Shown: one piece after another, positions 5,354 to 12,469 of the stretch
How positions within the stretch are numbered: position 1 is the first letter of the stretch
Layout of the letters: each line of letters opens with the position of its first letter
NCBI GenBank assembly: GCA_001783035.1
Contig: MFQK01000041.1
Coordinates: 1 to 15,064, forward strand
DNA from: Candidatus Magasanikbacteria bacterium RIFCSPLOWO2_02_FULL_44_11
Lineage (GTDB): Bacteria; Patescibacteriota; Patescibacteriia; Magasanikbacterales; GWA2-37-8
DNA length: 15,064 nt
Reading direction: 5' to 3'
The notes under the pieces: model-generated
The model's database searches: none
Seen by the model: the letters and a program-made list of their open reading frames with translations, nothing else
What the model was told of the DNA's origin: nothing
Program-made: the position numbers and the translations under genes

Positions 5354-7561
5354 ATGAGTGTTTTAGTTATCGTCGAATCGCCGACTAAAGCCAAGACTAT
5401 TACTAAATTTTTAGGCAAAGGCTACGTTGTGAAGTCTTCTTTTGGTCATGTCCGCGATTTGCCAAAATCAAAGCTGGGAGTGGATGTCGAAAACAACTTC
5501 GAACCGCATTATATTGTCAGCCGAGACAAATCAAAAGTAGTCAAAGAGCTGAAAGAGGCTGCCAAAAAAGCCGACCATATCTACTTCGCAACTGATGAGG
5601 ACCGTGAAGGAGAAGCTATCTCCTATCATTTAGCAACCATTCTAGATATCGAACCGGCCAAGGCCGAACGCATTACTTTCCATGAAATTACCAAGCACGC
5701 CATCATGCACGCCATTGAAAATCCGCGTGAACTTGATTTACGCATGGTCGACGCCCAACAAGCCCGCCGTGTTTTGGATCGTTTAGTCGGCTATAATCTT
5801 TCTCCATTCCTATGGCGCAAAGTCGCAAAGGGCTTATCGGCCGGTCGTGTCCAATCGGTAGCCGTTCGTTTGGTTGTTGAGCGCGAAAGAGAAATTAAAG
5901 ATTTTAAGGCTGAAGAGTATTGGACTTTAGAAGGTGCTTTTGTTACGAAACAATCGGAAATTTTTGCCGCCAAACTTAACAGCGTTAAGGGGAAAAAATT
6001 GGACAAGATGAGTCTGACAAACAAAGAAACCGTTGATGACATTATAAAAAATTTACAAAAAACTACCTACAAGGTAGCCGAAGTCGAAGAGAAACAAACC
6101 AAACGAAACCCGCTGCCACCATATACGACTTCAAGCTTGCAACAAGACGCCAATCATCAGCTCGGTTTTTCAGCTAAACAAACAATGCGTTTGGCGCAGC
6201 AGCTTTATGAAGGCGTGGAATTGGGAGATGAAGGTTCCGTCGGTCTGATCACTTACATGCGTACCGATGCCGTAAATCTCTCCGATACGTTTATTAAGGA
6301 AGCTCACGAGGTAATCGGAGAAAAGTATGGAAAAAAATACCAAGTTGACGAGCCGCGCCGTTTTAAAAACAAAAGTAAGGGCGCCCAAGAAGCACACGAA
6401 GCTATCCGTCCGACTTCGGCCGGACAGGATCCCGATTCTATAAAAGATCACTTGGATCGTAACCAGCTTCGGCTCTATACCCTGATATGGAACCGTGCCG
6501 TGGCAACACAAATGGCTTCGGCCGATCTTAAAGCTATGAGCGTGGATGTGGAAAGTGCTAATAGTTATGGTTTCCGCGCCACCGGTCAGGCGGTTCTTTT
6601 TGATGGTTTTCTAAAACTATACCCCGACAAAACAAAAGATTCCTTACTACCTCAGCTGACCGTCGATGAGGCTTTGACCTGTAATGAATTAAAGCACGAG
6701 CAGCATTTTACCGAACCGCCGGCCAGATATTCAGATGCTACGCTTGTTAAGGCATTGGAAGAATTCGGTATTGGCCGCCCGTCTACCTATGCCCCAACAC
6801 TGGCCACGATCGAAGAACGCGGCTATGTCGAGCGCGATGACAAAAAAAGGTTGTTGCCTAAAGATATAGCTTATACCGTAAACGATTTATTGGTTGAACA
6901 TTTCCACCATGTCGTTGATTTTCAGTTTACCGCTGAAATGGAAGAAAAACTGGACGCGATCGCCCGGGGCGAAGAAAAATGGCGTCCGGTAATCGCCGAA
7001 TTTTATGCGCCTTTCAAAGAAAATTTGGATAAAAAAGACAAAGAACTGACCAAACATGAGGAGCCGACCGATGAAGTATGCGACAAATGCGGCAAACCGA
7101 TGGTTATTAAAACCGGACGCTTCGGTAAATTTTTGGCCTGTACCGGATATCCGGAATGCCGAAACACCAAGCCATACGGCACTGACGAAAAAGCCGCGGC
7201 GGCCGCGAGCGAGCCGGTCGATGAGCTGTGTGAAAAATGCGGTTCACCGATGGTAAAACGCATGGGACGGTTTGGCCCTTTTATCGGCTGCTCCAACTAC
7301 CCAAAATGTAAAAATATTAAATCAATAGAGATAAAAATTAATCTCTCCTGCCCAAAATGCAAACAGGGCGAAATTATCGAACGCCGGAGCAAACGTGGCA
7401 AAGTATTTTATGGCTGTAACCGTTATCCAGAATGCGACTTTGCGCTTTGGGACAAACCAAATGGCGAAATGTGTCCGACATGCGGCAACCCGCTGGTGTA
7501 TGGTGCCAAAGGAACAATTAAATGCGGCAGTAAAGATTGCAGCTTTACCAAAACCCCTTAG
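5354..7561 (+). CDS. topA: DNA topoisomerase I (type IA) with four C-terminal zinc ribbons
   Basis: TopA relaxes negative supercoils through a 5'-phosphotyrosyl intermediate. The 735 residues start with the Toprim domain: VIVESPTKAKTI with E8, and TDEDREGEA with D81, D83 and E85. The IA core follows, with LSAGRVQSVAVRL and the active-site GLITYMRTDA, where Y301 is the nucleophile, plus GIGRPSTYAPT. The C-terminus has four Cys4 zinc ribbons starting near C576, C626, C666 and C707. The first two contain GRFGKF/GRFGPF, the third contains RGKVFYGC, and the fourth is a shortened ribbon (CPTCG to CGSKDC). The start ATG is the first in frame and begins the conserved MSVLVIVESPTKAK. It follows dprA by 46 nt. 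No hairpin terminator is visible after the stop. Confidence 0.98.
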   Translation: MSVLVIVESPTKAKTITKFLGKGYVVKSSFGHVRDLPKSKLGVDVENNFEPHYIVSRDKSKVVKELKEAAKKADHIYFATDEDREGEAISYHLATILDIEPAKAERITFHEITKHAIMHAIENPRELDLRMVDAQQARRVLDRLVGYNLSPFLWRKVAKGLSAGRVQSVAVRLVVEREREIKDFKAEEYWTLEGAFVTKQSEIFAAKLNSVKGKKLDKMSLTNKETVDDIIKNLQKTTYKVAEVEEKQTKRNPLPPYTTSSLQQDANHQLGFSAKQTMRLAQQLYEGVELGDEGSVGLITYMRTDAVNLSDTFIKEAHEVIGEKYGKKYQVDEPRRFKNKSKGAQEAHEAIRPTSAGQDPDSIKDHLDRNQLRLYTLIWNRAVATQMASADLKAMSVDVESANSYGFRATGQAVLFDGFLKLYPDKTKDSLLPQLTVDEALTCNELKHEQHFTEPPARYSDATLVKALEEFGIGRPSTYAPTLATIEERGYVERDDKKRLLPKDIAYTVNDLLVEHFHHVVDFQFTAEMEEKLDAIARGEEKWRPVIAEFYAPFKENLDKKDKELTKHEEPTDEVCDKCGKPMVIKTGRFGKFLACTGYPECRNTKPYGTDEKAAAAASEPVDELCEKCGSPMVKRMGRFGPFIGCSNYPKCKNIKSIEIKINLSCPKCKQGEIIERRSKRGKVFYGCNRYPECDFALWDKPNGEMCPTCGNPLVYGAKGTIKCGSKDCSFTKTP

Positions 7562-7582
7562 CTTGCGATTCTGCCACGCATA

Positions 7583-7611
7583 TTGTAAATTCCTCGAAGT
7601 CTTACTATAAT
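7583..7611 (+). promoter_or_regulatory. Promoter of the rsh (relA/spoT-type) gene
   Basis: TTGTAA (7583-7588), a 17-bp spacer and TATAAT (7606-7611) form a good sigma70-type promoter just behind topA. Seven bases after the -10 box lies an ATG (7619) that opens a four-codon ORF, at the same distance as in the LCP promoter. The rsh ATG at 7639 would then have a leader of about 20 nt. Confidence 0.7.
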
Positions 7612-7618
7612 AAGTAAT

Positions 7619-7633
7619 ATGCTTGTTTTTTGA
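7619..7633 (+). CDS. Possible four-codon leader ORF ahead of rsh (MLVF)
   Basis: ATG CTT GTT TTT TGA begins where the transcript from the 7583-7611 promoter is expected to start, so it could be read as a leaderless mini-ORF. Its stop ends 5 nt before the rsh ATG at 7639, a spacing suited to reinitiation. A start this short is easily produced by chance, and there is no homology to support it. Confidence 0.25.
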   Translation: MLVF

Positions 7634-7638
7634 CGCGT

Positions 7639-9153
7639 ATGAGCCAAAGAATCGATTTTCCGCCACAACTCAGCATTAACGATATTATTCAGGCGTTAAA
7701 AAAGTATTCTCGACCCGCTGAAATTGAAACGGTTCTTTTAGCGTACGAGATGGCCAACAACGCTCATGCCAACCAACGTCGCAAGTCTGGTGAACCATAT
7801 ATAGTACACCTCTTGGCGACGGCCTATATACTGGTATCGATGAAAATCGACGCTTCGATTGTAACGGCCGCGATCCTTCACGACGTGCCGGAAGACACGA
7901 CGGTGACGATAGAAGAAATTGAGAAAAACTTTGGTGCCGATGTGGCGTCGATGATCCGCGGCGTTACTAAACTTGGAAAATTAAAATATCGCGGCGTTGA
8001 AAGGTATATCGAAAATTTGCGTAAAATGTTCGTCGCTATGGCCGAGGATGTCCGAGTAATGATTATTAAATTTGCAGACCGCATCCATAACTTAAGCACT
8101 CTGCAGTATCTTGAACCAAGCAAGCGACAGCGTGTTGCCTTGGAAAGTTTGGAAATTTACGCCCCTATCGCTCACCGCTTGGGAATGGGTGAATTCAAAG
8201 GTCTGCTTGAAGATTTGGCTTTCCCATACATGTACCCTAAAGAATATGAAAGGACGATCGCGATCCGTGACCAGCTTGCTCAAGACGGAGAGGGCTATAT
8301 AGACCGTGTTATCGAAGTCGTCCGAAAAGAACTTAAGGAATCAGGTATAAATTACATCGACTTGCACGGCCGCAAGAAACAATTATACAGTTTCTACCAA
8401 AAACTGGCCAAGAAAAATTGGGAAGCGAATAAAATTTACGACATCATCGCGCTTCGAGTCATAATTGCCGATATTGCGGATTGTTACGCGGCTCTCGGTG
8501 TGATTCATAAAATATGGAAACCACTCAAAGGCCGGATCAAAGACTATACGGCCCAGCCAAAACCCAATGGATATAAATCTCTTCATACCACCGTTTTTTG
8601 TTTGGACGGAAAAGCGGTAGAGTTCCAAATTCGCACCAAAGAAATGCATTACGAAGCGGAATTTGGCGTTGCCGCGCATTGGCATTATGATGACAGCGGC
8701 ATTAAACTTCCGGCAAAAGAAATCCAGTGGGCCAAAGAGTTCGCGCAAATTCAACAAGATATTTTGGTTAATATGGCCGACCTTGAAGACTTGAAAGTTG
8801 ATTTCTTTAAGAGTCGTATTTTTACCTTTACGCCAAAGGGTGATGTGATAGACTTGCCGGAAGACGCGACACCCGTCGATTTTGCTTATCACATCCATTC
8901 AGAAATCGGCAATAAATGCAGCGGGGCGAAAGTAAACGACAAAATGGTCAGCCTCGATACCGCTCTCCAAAGCGGCGATGTAGTTGAAATAGTAGTCGAC
9001 AAAAATCGGAAGACTCCGAACGGCGAATGGCTAAAATCTGTCAAAACACACCTGGCCAAGTCTCATATAAAAAACCGGTTGCGGGCCAATTCACTCAAAG
9101 ATTGGTTTCAGAGTTTTATACCGACAAAGAAAAAGAAAAATACCGGTGGCTAA
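7639..9153 (+). CDS. relA: RelA/SpoT homologue, (p)ppGpp synthetase/hydrolase, short form
   Basis: This enzyme makes and degrades the alarmone (p)ppGpp. From ATG 7639 it has 504 residues. The HD hydrolase domain (about 35-190) shows H81-D82 in AAILHDVPEDT and the ADRIHNLSTL motif, so hydrolase activity looks intact. The synthetase domain (about 225-360) shows the RIKD motif (299-302, the RxKD type typical of bifunctional Rsh), PKPNGYKSLHT, and EFQIRTKEMHYEAEFGVAAHW. A TGS domain (about 393-455) follows (FTFTPKGDVIDLPEDATPVDFAY). The protein then ends in a lysine-rich tail: the helical, zinc-finger and ACT regions of full-length Rsh proteins (about 700-750 aa) are missing, so ribosome sensing may differ. 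An in-frame TTG at 7630 is an alternative start. The stop lies inside the terminator shared with convergent parB. Confidence 0.95.
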   Translation: MSQRIDFPPQLSINDIIQALKKYSRPAEIETVLLAYEMANNAHANQRRKSGEPYIVHLLATAYILVSMKIDASIVTAAILHDVPEDTTVTIEEIEKNFGADVASMIRGVTKLGKLKYRGVERYIENLRKMFVAMAEDVRVMIIKFADRIHNLSTLQYLEPSKRQRVALESLEIYAPIAHRLGMGEFKGLLEDLAFPYMYPKEYERTIAIRDQLAQDGEGYIDRVIEVVRKELKESGINYIDLHGRKKQLYSFYQKLAKKNWEANKIYDIIALRVIIADIADCYAALGVIHKIWKPLKGRIKDYTAQPKPNGYKSLHTTVFCLDGKAVEFQIRTKEMHYEAEFGVAAHWHYDDSGIKLPAKEIQWAKEFAQIQQDILVNMADLEDLKVDFFKSRIFTFTPKGDVIDLPEDATPVDFAYHIHSEIGNKCSGAKVNDKMVSLDTALQSGDVVEIVVDKNRKTPNGEWLKSVKTHLAKSHIKNRLRANSLKDWFQSFIPTKKKKNTGG

Positions 9154-9167
9154 CCGGTAATTTTTTT
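9141..9167. terminator. Bidirectional terminator shared by rsh and parB, holding both stop codons
   Basis: TACCGGT (9141-9147) and ACCGGTA (9153-9159) form a 7-bp stem with loop GGCTA. A run of seven T (9161-9167) follows on the plus strand, and an A-rich stretch before the left arm supplies a U-rich tail on the minus strand. The rsh TAA (9151-9153) and the parB stop (9150-9152, TAG on the minus strand) both fall in or at the edge of the loop, and the two coding regions overlap by 4 bp. Confidence 0.85.
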
Positions 9168-9998
9168 AATTATGTCTTTTAATTCTTCTTTGGAAAAATA
9201 ATTTATAGCGATAGTCCCCCGCTCACTTTTGCCATTTAAGGTCACTTTTGTGCCGAGCGCGGAGCGAAGCTGTTCTTCTATATAGAGAAGGTTCGGGTCT
9301 TTACGCGAACCTGTCCGCGAGGATTTTTTTTGAACTTCTTTTTCCAGTTCGCGGACGGTAATCCTTTCACCGAGCATCGAGGCCAGCATGTCCAGTTGCT
9401 GTTTCGCGTCTTCTAAGGTCAAAAGCGCTCGGGCTTGGCCGGATGAAATCTTTCCGATCATAAGGGCATTTTGCACTTCCTCGGGCAAACCGAGAAGGCG
9501 TACCGCATTGGCAATGGCCGGACGGCTTTTACCGACTTTCTCGGCAACTTGCTCTTGGGTCAAGCCGAATTCTTCTATCAAACGTTTATAAGCGAAACCT
9601 TCTTCAATCGGATTGAGGTTTTCGCGCTGCACATTTTCTATAAGCGCAACTTCCAGACGTTCCTGGTCTGCCATTTTTTTGACGATCACTGGCACGGTGG
9701 CTTGGCCGGCAATTTTGGAAGCCCGCCAGCGGCGCTCACCGGCGATTATTTGGTAACCGCCATTTTCTAATTCCGAAACCAAAAGTGGCTGCAAGACCCC
9801 ATGCTCTTGGATGGAGTCGGCCAATTCTTTAAGTTCGCCTTCACTAAAATGTCGGCGGGGCTGTTGCGAGTCCGGTTTTATTTCTGAAACCGGTACCTGC
9901 CAAATCCGCTCGGCGTTGGCACCTGATCTTGTTTCAAAAGTTTTTTTTCTGGCGCCTGTTGATGCGATAAGCGCTCCTAAACCTCGTCCAATGGACAT
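9150..9998 (-). CDS. parB: Chromosome partitioning protein ParB (Spo0J/Noc family)
   Basis: ParB binds parS sites near the origin and, as a CTP-dependent clamp, spreads on DNA to drive segregation with ParA. From ATG 9998 it has 282 residues. The N-terminal IGRGLGALI box is the ParA-contact region of chromosomal ParBs. The ParB/Srx nuclease-fold domain follows with GERRWRAS (87-94) and ENVQRENLNPIEE (121-133), the CTP-binding motifs. A helix-turn-helix (about 146-166) and a C-terminal dimerisation domain complete it. A TTG at 10010, immediately after the parA stop, would add four residues. ATG 9998 is preferred because family members begin just before the GRGLGALI box. It forms an operon with parA and has no Shine-Dalgarno motif. 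Confidence 0.96.
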   Translation of the reverse strand: MSIGRGLGALIASTGARKKTFETRSGANAERIWQVPVSEIKPDSQQPRRHFSEGELKELADSIQEHGVLQPLLVSELENGGYQIIAGERRWRASKIAGQATVPVIVKKMADQERLEVALIENVQRENLNPIEEGFAYKRLIEEFGLTQEQVAEKVGKSRPAIANAVRLLGLPEEVQNALMIGKISSGQARALLTLEDAKQQLDMLASMLGERITVRELEKEVQKKSSRTGSRKDPNLLYIEEQLRSALGTKVTLNGKSERGTIAINYFSKEELKDIIKKITG

Positions 9999-10008
9999 AC
10001 GTGAAAAC
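9993..10008 (+). other. Possible parS half-site over the parB start codon
   Basis: ACGTGAAA (9999-10006) equals the right half of the consensus parS palindrome TGTTTCACGTGAAACA. The left half is not conserved (one of six outer bases matches), so this is not a canonical site. It could reflect weak autoregulatory ParB binding or be chance. No full parS is visible in the window. Confidence 0.2.
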
Positions 10009-10010
10009 AA

Positions 10011-10784
10011 TTAAGCTGTTGGTTCAAAACGATCGAGTAATTCTCGCGACAGTCGTTGATACGCTTTGGCGGCTTTACCATTTGGCTCGTAATGGAAAAT
10101 ACTTTGTCCAAAACTTGGCGCTTCGGCCAAGCGAACCGCGCGCGGAATGACCGACCTAAAAATATTATTAGGAAAATATTTATACAGCTCGTGCATGACC
10201 TCGTCGGACAAACGATTGCGAGAATCGTACATCGTTAAAACGGCGCCCAAAACTTCAATCGTCGGTTTGATATTTTCTTTGACTAATTCAATCGTTTTTA
10301 AAAGCTGTCCCAATCCTTCGAGGGCGTAGTATTCAGCCTGGACCGGAATGAGAATCTTGTCAGCTGCTACTAAACCATTGAGGGTAAGCAAGCCGAGCGA
10401 AGGCGGCGAGTCTATAATTATGTAATCGTAAGCATGTTTAACTTCAGTCAGGAGATCGGCCAGACGCGATTCACGCCCTTCGACCGCGACCAGCTCGACA
10501 TTAGCACCGGCCAGATCTGGTGTTGACGGTACCACTCTAAGTCCCGTATGAGCCGTATTGTGCATGACATCATGGATGCGATGCTCGGCCATGAGCGCGT
10601 GATACAATCCCTTATCTAATTCTTGGTATTTTACACCCAATCCGGACGTAGCGTTTCCCTGAGGATCCAAATCAACTAAAAGGACAAACTTACCTTCTTC
10701 GGCTAAACCGGCGGCCAAATTAACAGCCGTCGTGGTCTTGCCGACCCCGCCTTTTTGGTTAACAACAGATATAATAACAGACAT
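10011..10784 (-). CDS. parA: Chromosome partitioning ATPase ParA (Soj)
   Basis: ParA is a nucleoid-binding ATPase whose ATP-dependent dimer gradient positions ParB-bound origins. The 257 residues begin directly with the deviant Walker A motif NQKGGVGKTTTAVNLA, including signature K11 and catalytic K16. VLLVDLDPQGN (D38, D40) and Walker B-type YIIIDSPPSLG (D125) follow. There is no N-terminal DNA-binding extension, as expected for a chromosomal Soj-type protein rather than a plasmid type Ia ParA. parB follows at once (TAA, then a TTG or an ATG 12 nt later). The divergent promoter region with tRNA-Leu lies upstream. The nearby rnpA, gidAB or origin genes often seen around parAB are not in view. 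Confidence 0.97.
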   Translation of the reverse strand: MSVIISVVNQKGGVGKTTTAVNLAAGLAEEGKFVLLVDLDPQGNATSGLGVKYQELDKGLYHALMAEHRIHDVMHNTAHTGLRVVPSTPDLAGANVELVAVEGRESRLADLLTEVKHAYDYIIIDSPPSLGLLTLNGLVAADKILIPVQAEYYALEGLGQLLKTIELVKENIKPTIEVLGAVLTMYDSRNRLSDEVMHELYKYFPNNIFRSVIPRAVRLAEAPSFGQSIFHYEPNGKAAKAYQRLSRELLDRFEPTA

Positions 10785-10786
10785 AC

Positions 10787-10801
10787 AGAATGAGGCATTC
10801 T
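10787..10801 (-). promoter_or_regulatory. Small inverted repeat in the parA leader
   Basis: AGAATG and CATTCT form a 6-bp inverted repeat with a 3-nt centre, ending 2 nt before the parA ATG. In the mRNA it could form a tight hairpin over the initiation region, or it could be an operator half-site pair. There is no direct evidence for either, and such a short repeat may be accidental. Confidence 0.25.
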
Positions 10802-10811
10802 CAGTGTTTCC

Positions 10812-10840
10812 ATCATATCATATTATTGACAAATGACCAA
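10812..10840 (-). promoter_or_regulatory. Candidate parA promoter interdigitated with the tRNA-Leu promoter
   Basis: On the minus strand, TTGGTC (10840-10835), a 17-bp spacer and TATGAT (10817-10812) precede parA, with a predicted leader of about 20-27 nt. The -35 box lies within the spacer of the tRNA-Leu promoter and vice versa. The -35 match is moderate. Confidence 0.45.
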
Positions 10841-10854
10841 GATTACGGTAGGAT
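10826..10854 (+). promoter_or_regulatory. Promoter of tRNA-Leu and the genes behind it
   Basis: TTGACA (10826-10831), a 17-bp spacer and TAGGAT (10849-10854) place the start near 10861, about 10 nt before the tRNA 5' end. The -35 box is perfect. The TAGGAT form of the -10 box recurs in the asnS promoter. Confidence 0.75.
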
Positions 10855-10870
10855 GAGGGTACTTTTACCT

Positions 10871-10952
10871 GCCCAGATGGCGGAATTGGTAGACGCACGG
10901 GACTCAAAATCCCGCGACTTCGGTCATGAGAGTTCGATTCTCTCTCTGGGCA
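10871..10952 (+). tRNA. tRNA-Leu, anticodon CAA
   Basis: This is a class II tRNA with acceptor GCCCAGA/TCTGGGC, D-arm GCGGAATTGGTAGACGC, anticodon stem CGGGA/TCCCG around CTCAAAA, a long variable arm (CGACTTCGGTCATG), and T-arm GAGAG-TTCGATT-CTCTC. The anticodon CAA reads UUG. After discriminator A the genome has CAT, so CCA is not encoded. An ATG stands only 3 nt behind the discriminator, so the downstream mRNA is probably released by 3' processing of this tRNA. Confidence 0.96.
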
Positions 10953-10955
10953 CAT

Positions 10956-11384
10956 ATGGATTCCCCATTCGTAACTTTCGAAACAGCGTCATTTGCTATC
11001 CTATTCGCACTTGGTTTTGCGATGATAGGAATCATCTATTTTTTGACGCGCAAAGAGCTCCATTCAAAAGATGCGACCTTGTGTGGTTTTAACCGCTACT
11101 CCATAAAAGTTTTTTTTAGTTTTTTGGTCGGCTTTGCTGTTGCCATACTCTCACGAGCTGGCTTCCTGGGTAATTTTGGCGCATTAGGAGTTCCTTTTTC
11201 TGCTTATTCCGATTGTAAAATGCAGCCATCCTTTGGATCAGTAATTAGCCCACATATAACTTGTGATACTTTGTCCTACGGCAACACCTCAATAGTTTAC
11301 AATATATTATTTTGGGCCATGCTCACATATTTATTGATGTGGCTTAGTGAATACATCATTATCAAATTTAAAAATGGAAATTAA
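10956..11384 (+). CDS. Small three-TM membrane protein, function unknown
   Basis: From ATG 10956 the protein has 142 residues. An upstream in-frame ATG at 10926 lies inside tRNA-Leu and is rejected. Hydrophobic segments are at about 11-30, 53-71 and 113-131. A polar loop (about 80-110) between the second and third segments carries C87 and C103, and C43 lies before the second. The N-terminus is mildly acidic and the C-terminus basic. I recognise no family. The start codon is 3 nt behind the mature end of tRNA-Leu, so the gene has no room for its own leader or Shine-Dalgarno motif. Its end overlaps the next small ORF by 11 nt. The ordinary codon use and uninterrupted length, together with the tight overlap, support a real gene. 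Function cannot be inferred. Confidence 0.65.
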   Translation: MDSPFVTFETASFAILFALGFAMIGIIYFLTRKELHSKDATLCGFNRYSIKVFFSFLVGFAVAILSRAGFLGNFGALGVPFSAYSDCKMQPSFGSVISPHITCDTLSYGNTSIVYNILFWAMLTYLLMWLSEYIIIKFKNGN

Positions 11385-11514
11385 TCTTGGTATATATCGC
11401 CACTACAAAGGCGGCGAATATGAAGTTGTTGCTGTTGGAAGGCTTGAAGCCACGCTCGAAGAAGTGGTGATTTATAAATCGCTTTATGAGGCAGTGGAAA
11501 AAAATCGAGTTTAA
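11374..11514 (+). CDS. Truncated DUF1653-like small protein
   Basis: This 46-residue ORF reads GIYRHYKGGEYEVVAVGR, then TLEEVVIYKSLYE. That is the characteristic start of DUF1653 proteins (usual pattern G-Y-HYKG-Y-VL, then ETLE-VVY-LY). Full members continue with a WVRP-type motif and end near 65-75 residues. Here the stop comes right after VEKNRV, and no WVRP remnant is found in the other frames downstream. The ORF overlaps the membrane protein gene by 11 nt and the metallophosphoesterase gene by 29 nt. It is either a shortened but expressed member or a remnant cut off when the neighbouring gene arrived. DUF1653 has no firmly established function. The family match is from recognition of the motif. 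Confidence 0.6.
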   Translation: MEINLGIYRHYKGGEYEVVAVGRLEATLEEVVIYKSLYEAVEKNRV

Positions 11515-12469
11515 GTTGCACTACATTCTAAGTAAGATAGGCGTCCCGGTGGCGTACGTTTATATATTTGCCGCGAGCTCCGGCTTATTTTTTTTATGGC
11601 AAACGGGCTCTAATAATAAATACATCTTAAGTTTTCTGTTGGTTTTCAGCATAGTTATTATTTTGTATGCGCGTTTTATTGAGCCGCGCTGGCTCAATGT
11701 TTATCGGATTAAAATCCCAGTTTCAGAAGCTGTACTAAACAAACCAATCACCGTGGCGCTTATCGCCGACTTGCACGCGTCTCATTATAAAAAATCAGAT
11801 TGGATTAGGCGGATTGTCAAAGAAGTGTTGGCGAATAAGCCGGATCTTATTTTAATTGCCGGGGACCTAATTAATAACCATTTCCCTGTTGATACAGAAG
11901 TCGATTATCTTGACCCCTTGCGTGAACTGACACATCTGCCCATCTACTACGTACTTGGTAATCACGATTATGGCACGGCCCGACCGCAGGTTTATTTCTT
12001 TGACGACCGTTCGGAGGAGGTCGTGAATAAAATGAAGGCACTAGGTATTCCACTTTTGAAAAATAATCTGGTGGAAATTGTAATCGCTGGAGAAAAAATA
12101 ACTATTTTCGGTTGCGACGATTTGTGGAGCCGACCGATTGATTATTCGGCATTAGATACAGGGGACACAAAAACACCGTTGCTTTTTGTCACCCATAATC
12201 CCGATACGGTGATGGCGTGGCCAACCCATATCCCGAAGCCGCTTTTTACCTTTAGCGGCCATTCTCACGGCGGACAATTTGCCCTCTTTGGTTTTCCACT
12301 TGGCAGCGCTACGATGCAGTTGGGTCGCAAATATTATCGTGGTGTTCATTCATACCATGGCTTGTCTTTCTATGTTTCACCAGGTCTAGGCGAATCAACG
12401 ATCCCATTCCGATTCGGCGTACGGCCGGAACTTTCGTTTATAACCCTCACGCCAAAAACAGCCGACTAG
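11486..12469 (+). CDS. Membrane-anchored calcineurin-like metallophosphoesterase (YkuE/YaeI type)
   Basis: The protein has 327 residues. Two N-terminal TM segments (about 18-40 and 47-63) are followed by a binuclear-metal phosphoesterase domain with all ligand motifs: D95-L-H97, GD at 126-127, GNHD (158-161), H237 in FVTHNPD, and GHSHGGQ (258-264; H259, H261). The end (YVSPGLGESTIPFRFGVRPE) is typical of the YkuE/YaeI group, whose characterised members include a UDP-2,3-diacylglucosamine pyrophosphatase-like or phospholipid-related phosphoesterase. The real substrate here is unknown. The catalytic domain faces either side depending on topology. The ATG overlaps the DUF1653-like ORF by 29 nt, suggesting translational coupling. 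The stop codon sits in the loop of the terminator. Confidence 0.92.
   Translation: MRQWKKIEFKLHYILSKIGVPVAYVYIFAASSGLFFLWQTGSNNKYILSFLLVFSIVIILYARFIEPRWLNVYRIKIPVSEAVLNKPITVALIADLHASHYKKSDWIRRIVKEVLANKPDLILIAGDLINNHFPVDTEVDYLDPLRELTHLPIYYVLGNHDYGTARPQVYFFDDRSEEVVNKMKALGIPLLKNNLVEIVIAGEKITIFGCDDLWSRPIDYSALDTGDTKTPLLFVTHNPDTVMAWPTHIPKPLFTFSGHSHGGQFALFGFPLGSATMQLGRKYYRGVHSYHGLSFYVSPGLGESTIPFRFGVRPELSFITLTPKTAD

Noticed and set aside
8383..8898. Minus-strand ORF (171 aa) inside rsh
   Set aside because: Antisense to the synthetase and TGS coding region, with no recognisable domains and no promoter.
10790..11092. Plus-strand ORF reading through tRNA-Leu
   Set aside because: The frame passes through the whole tRNA and is a chance open frame. 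The real CDS downstream starts at 10956 in another frame.
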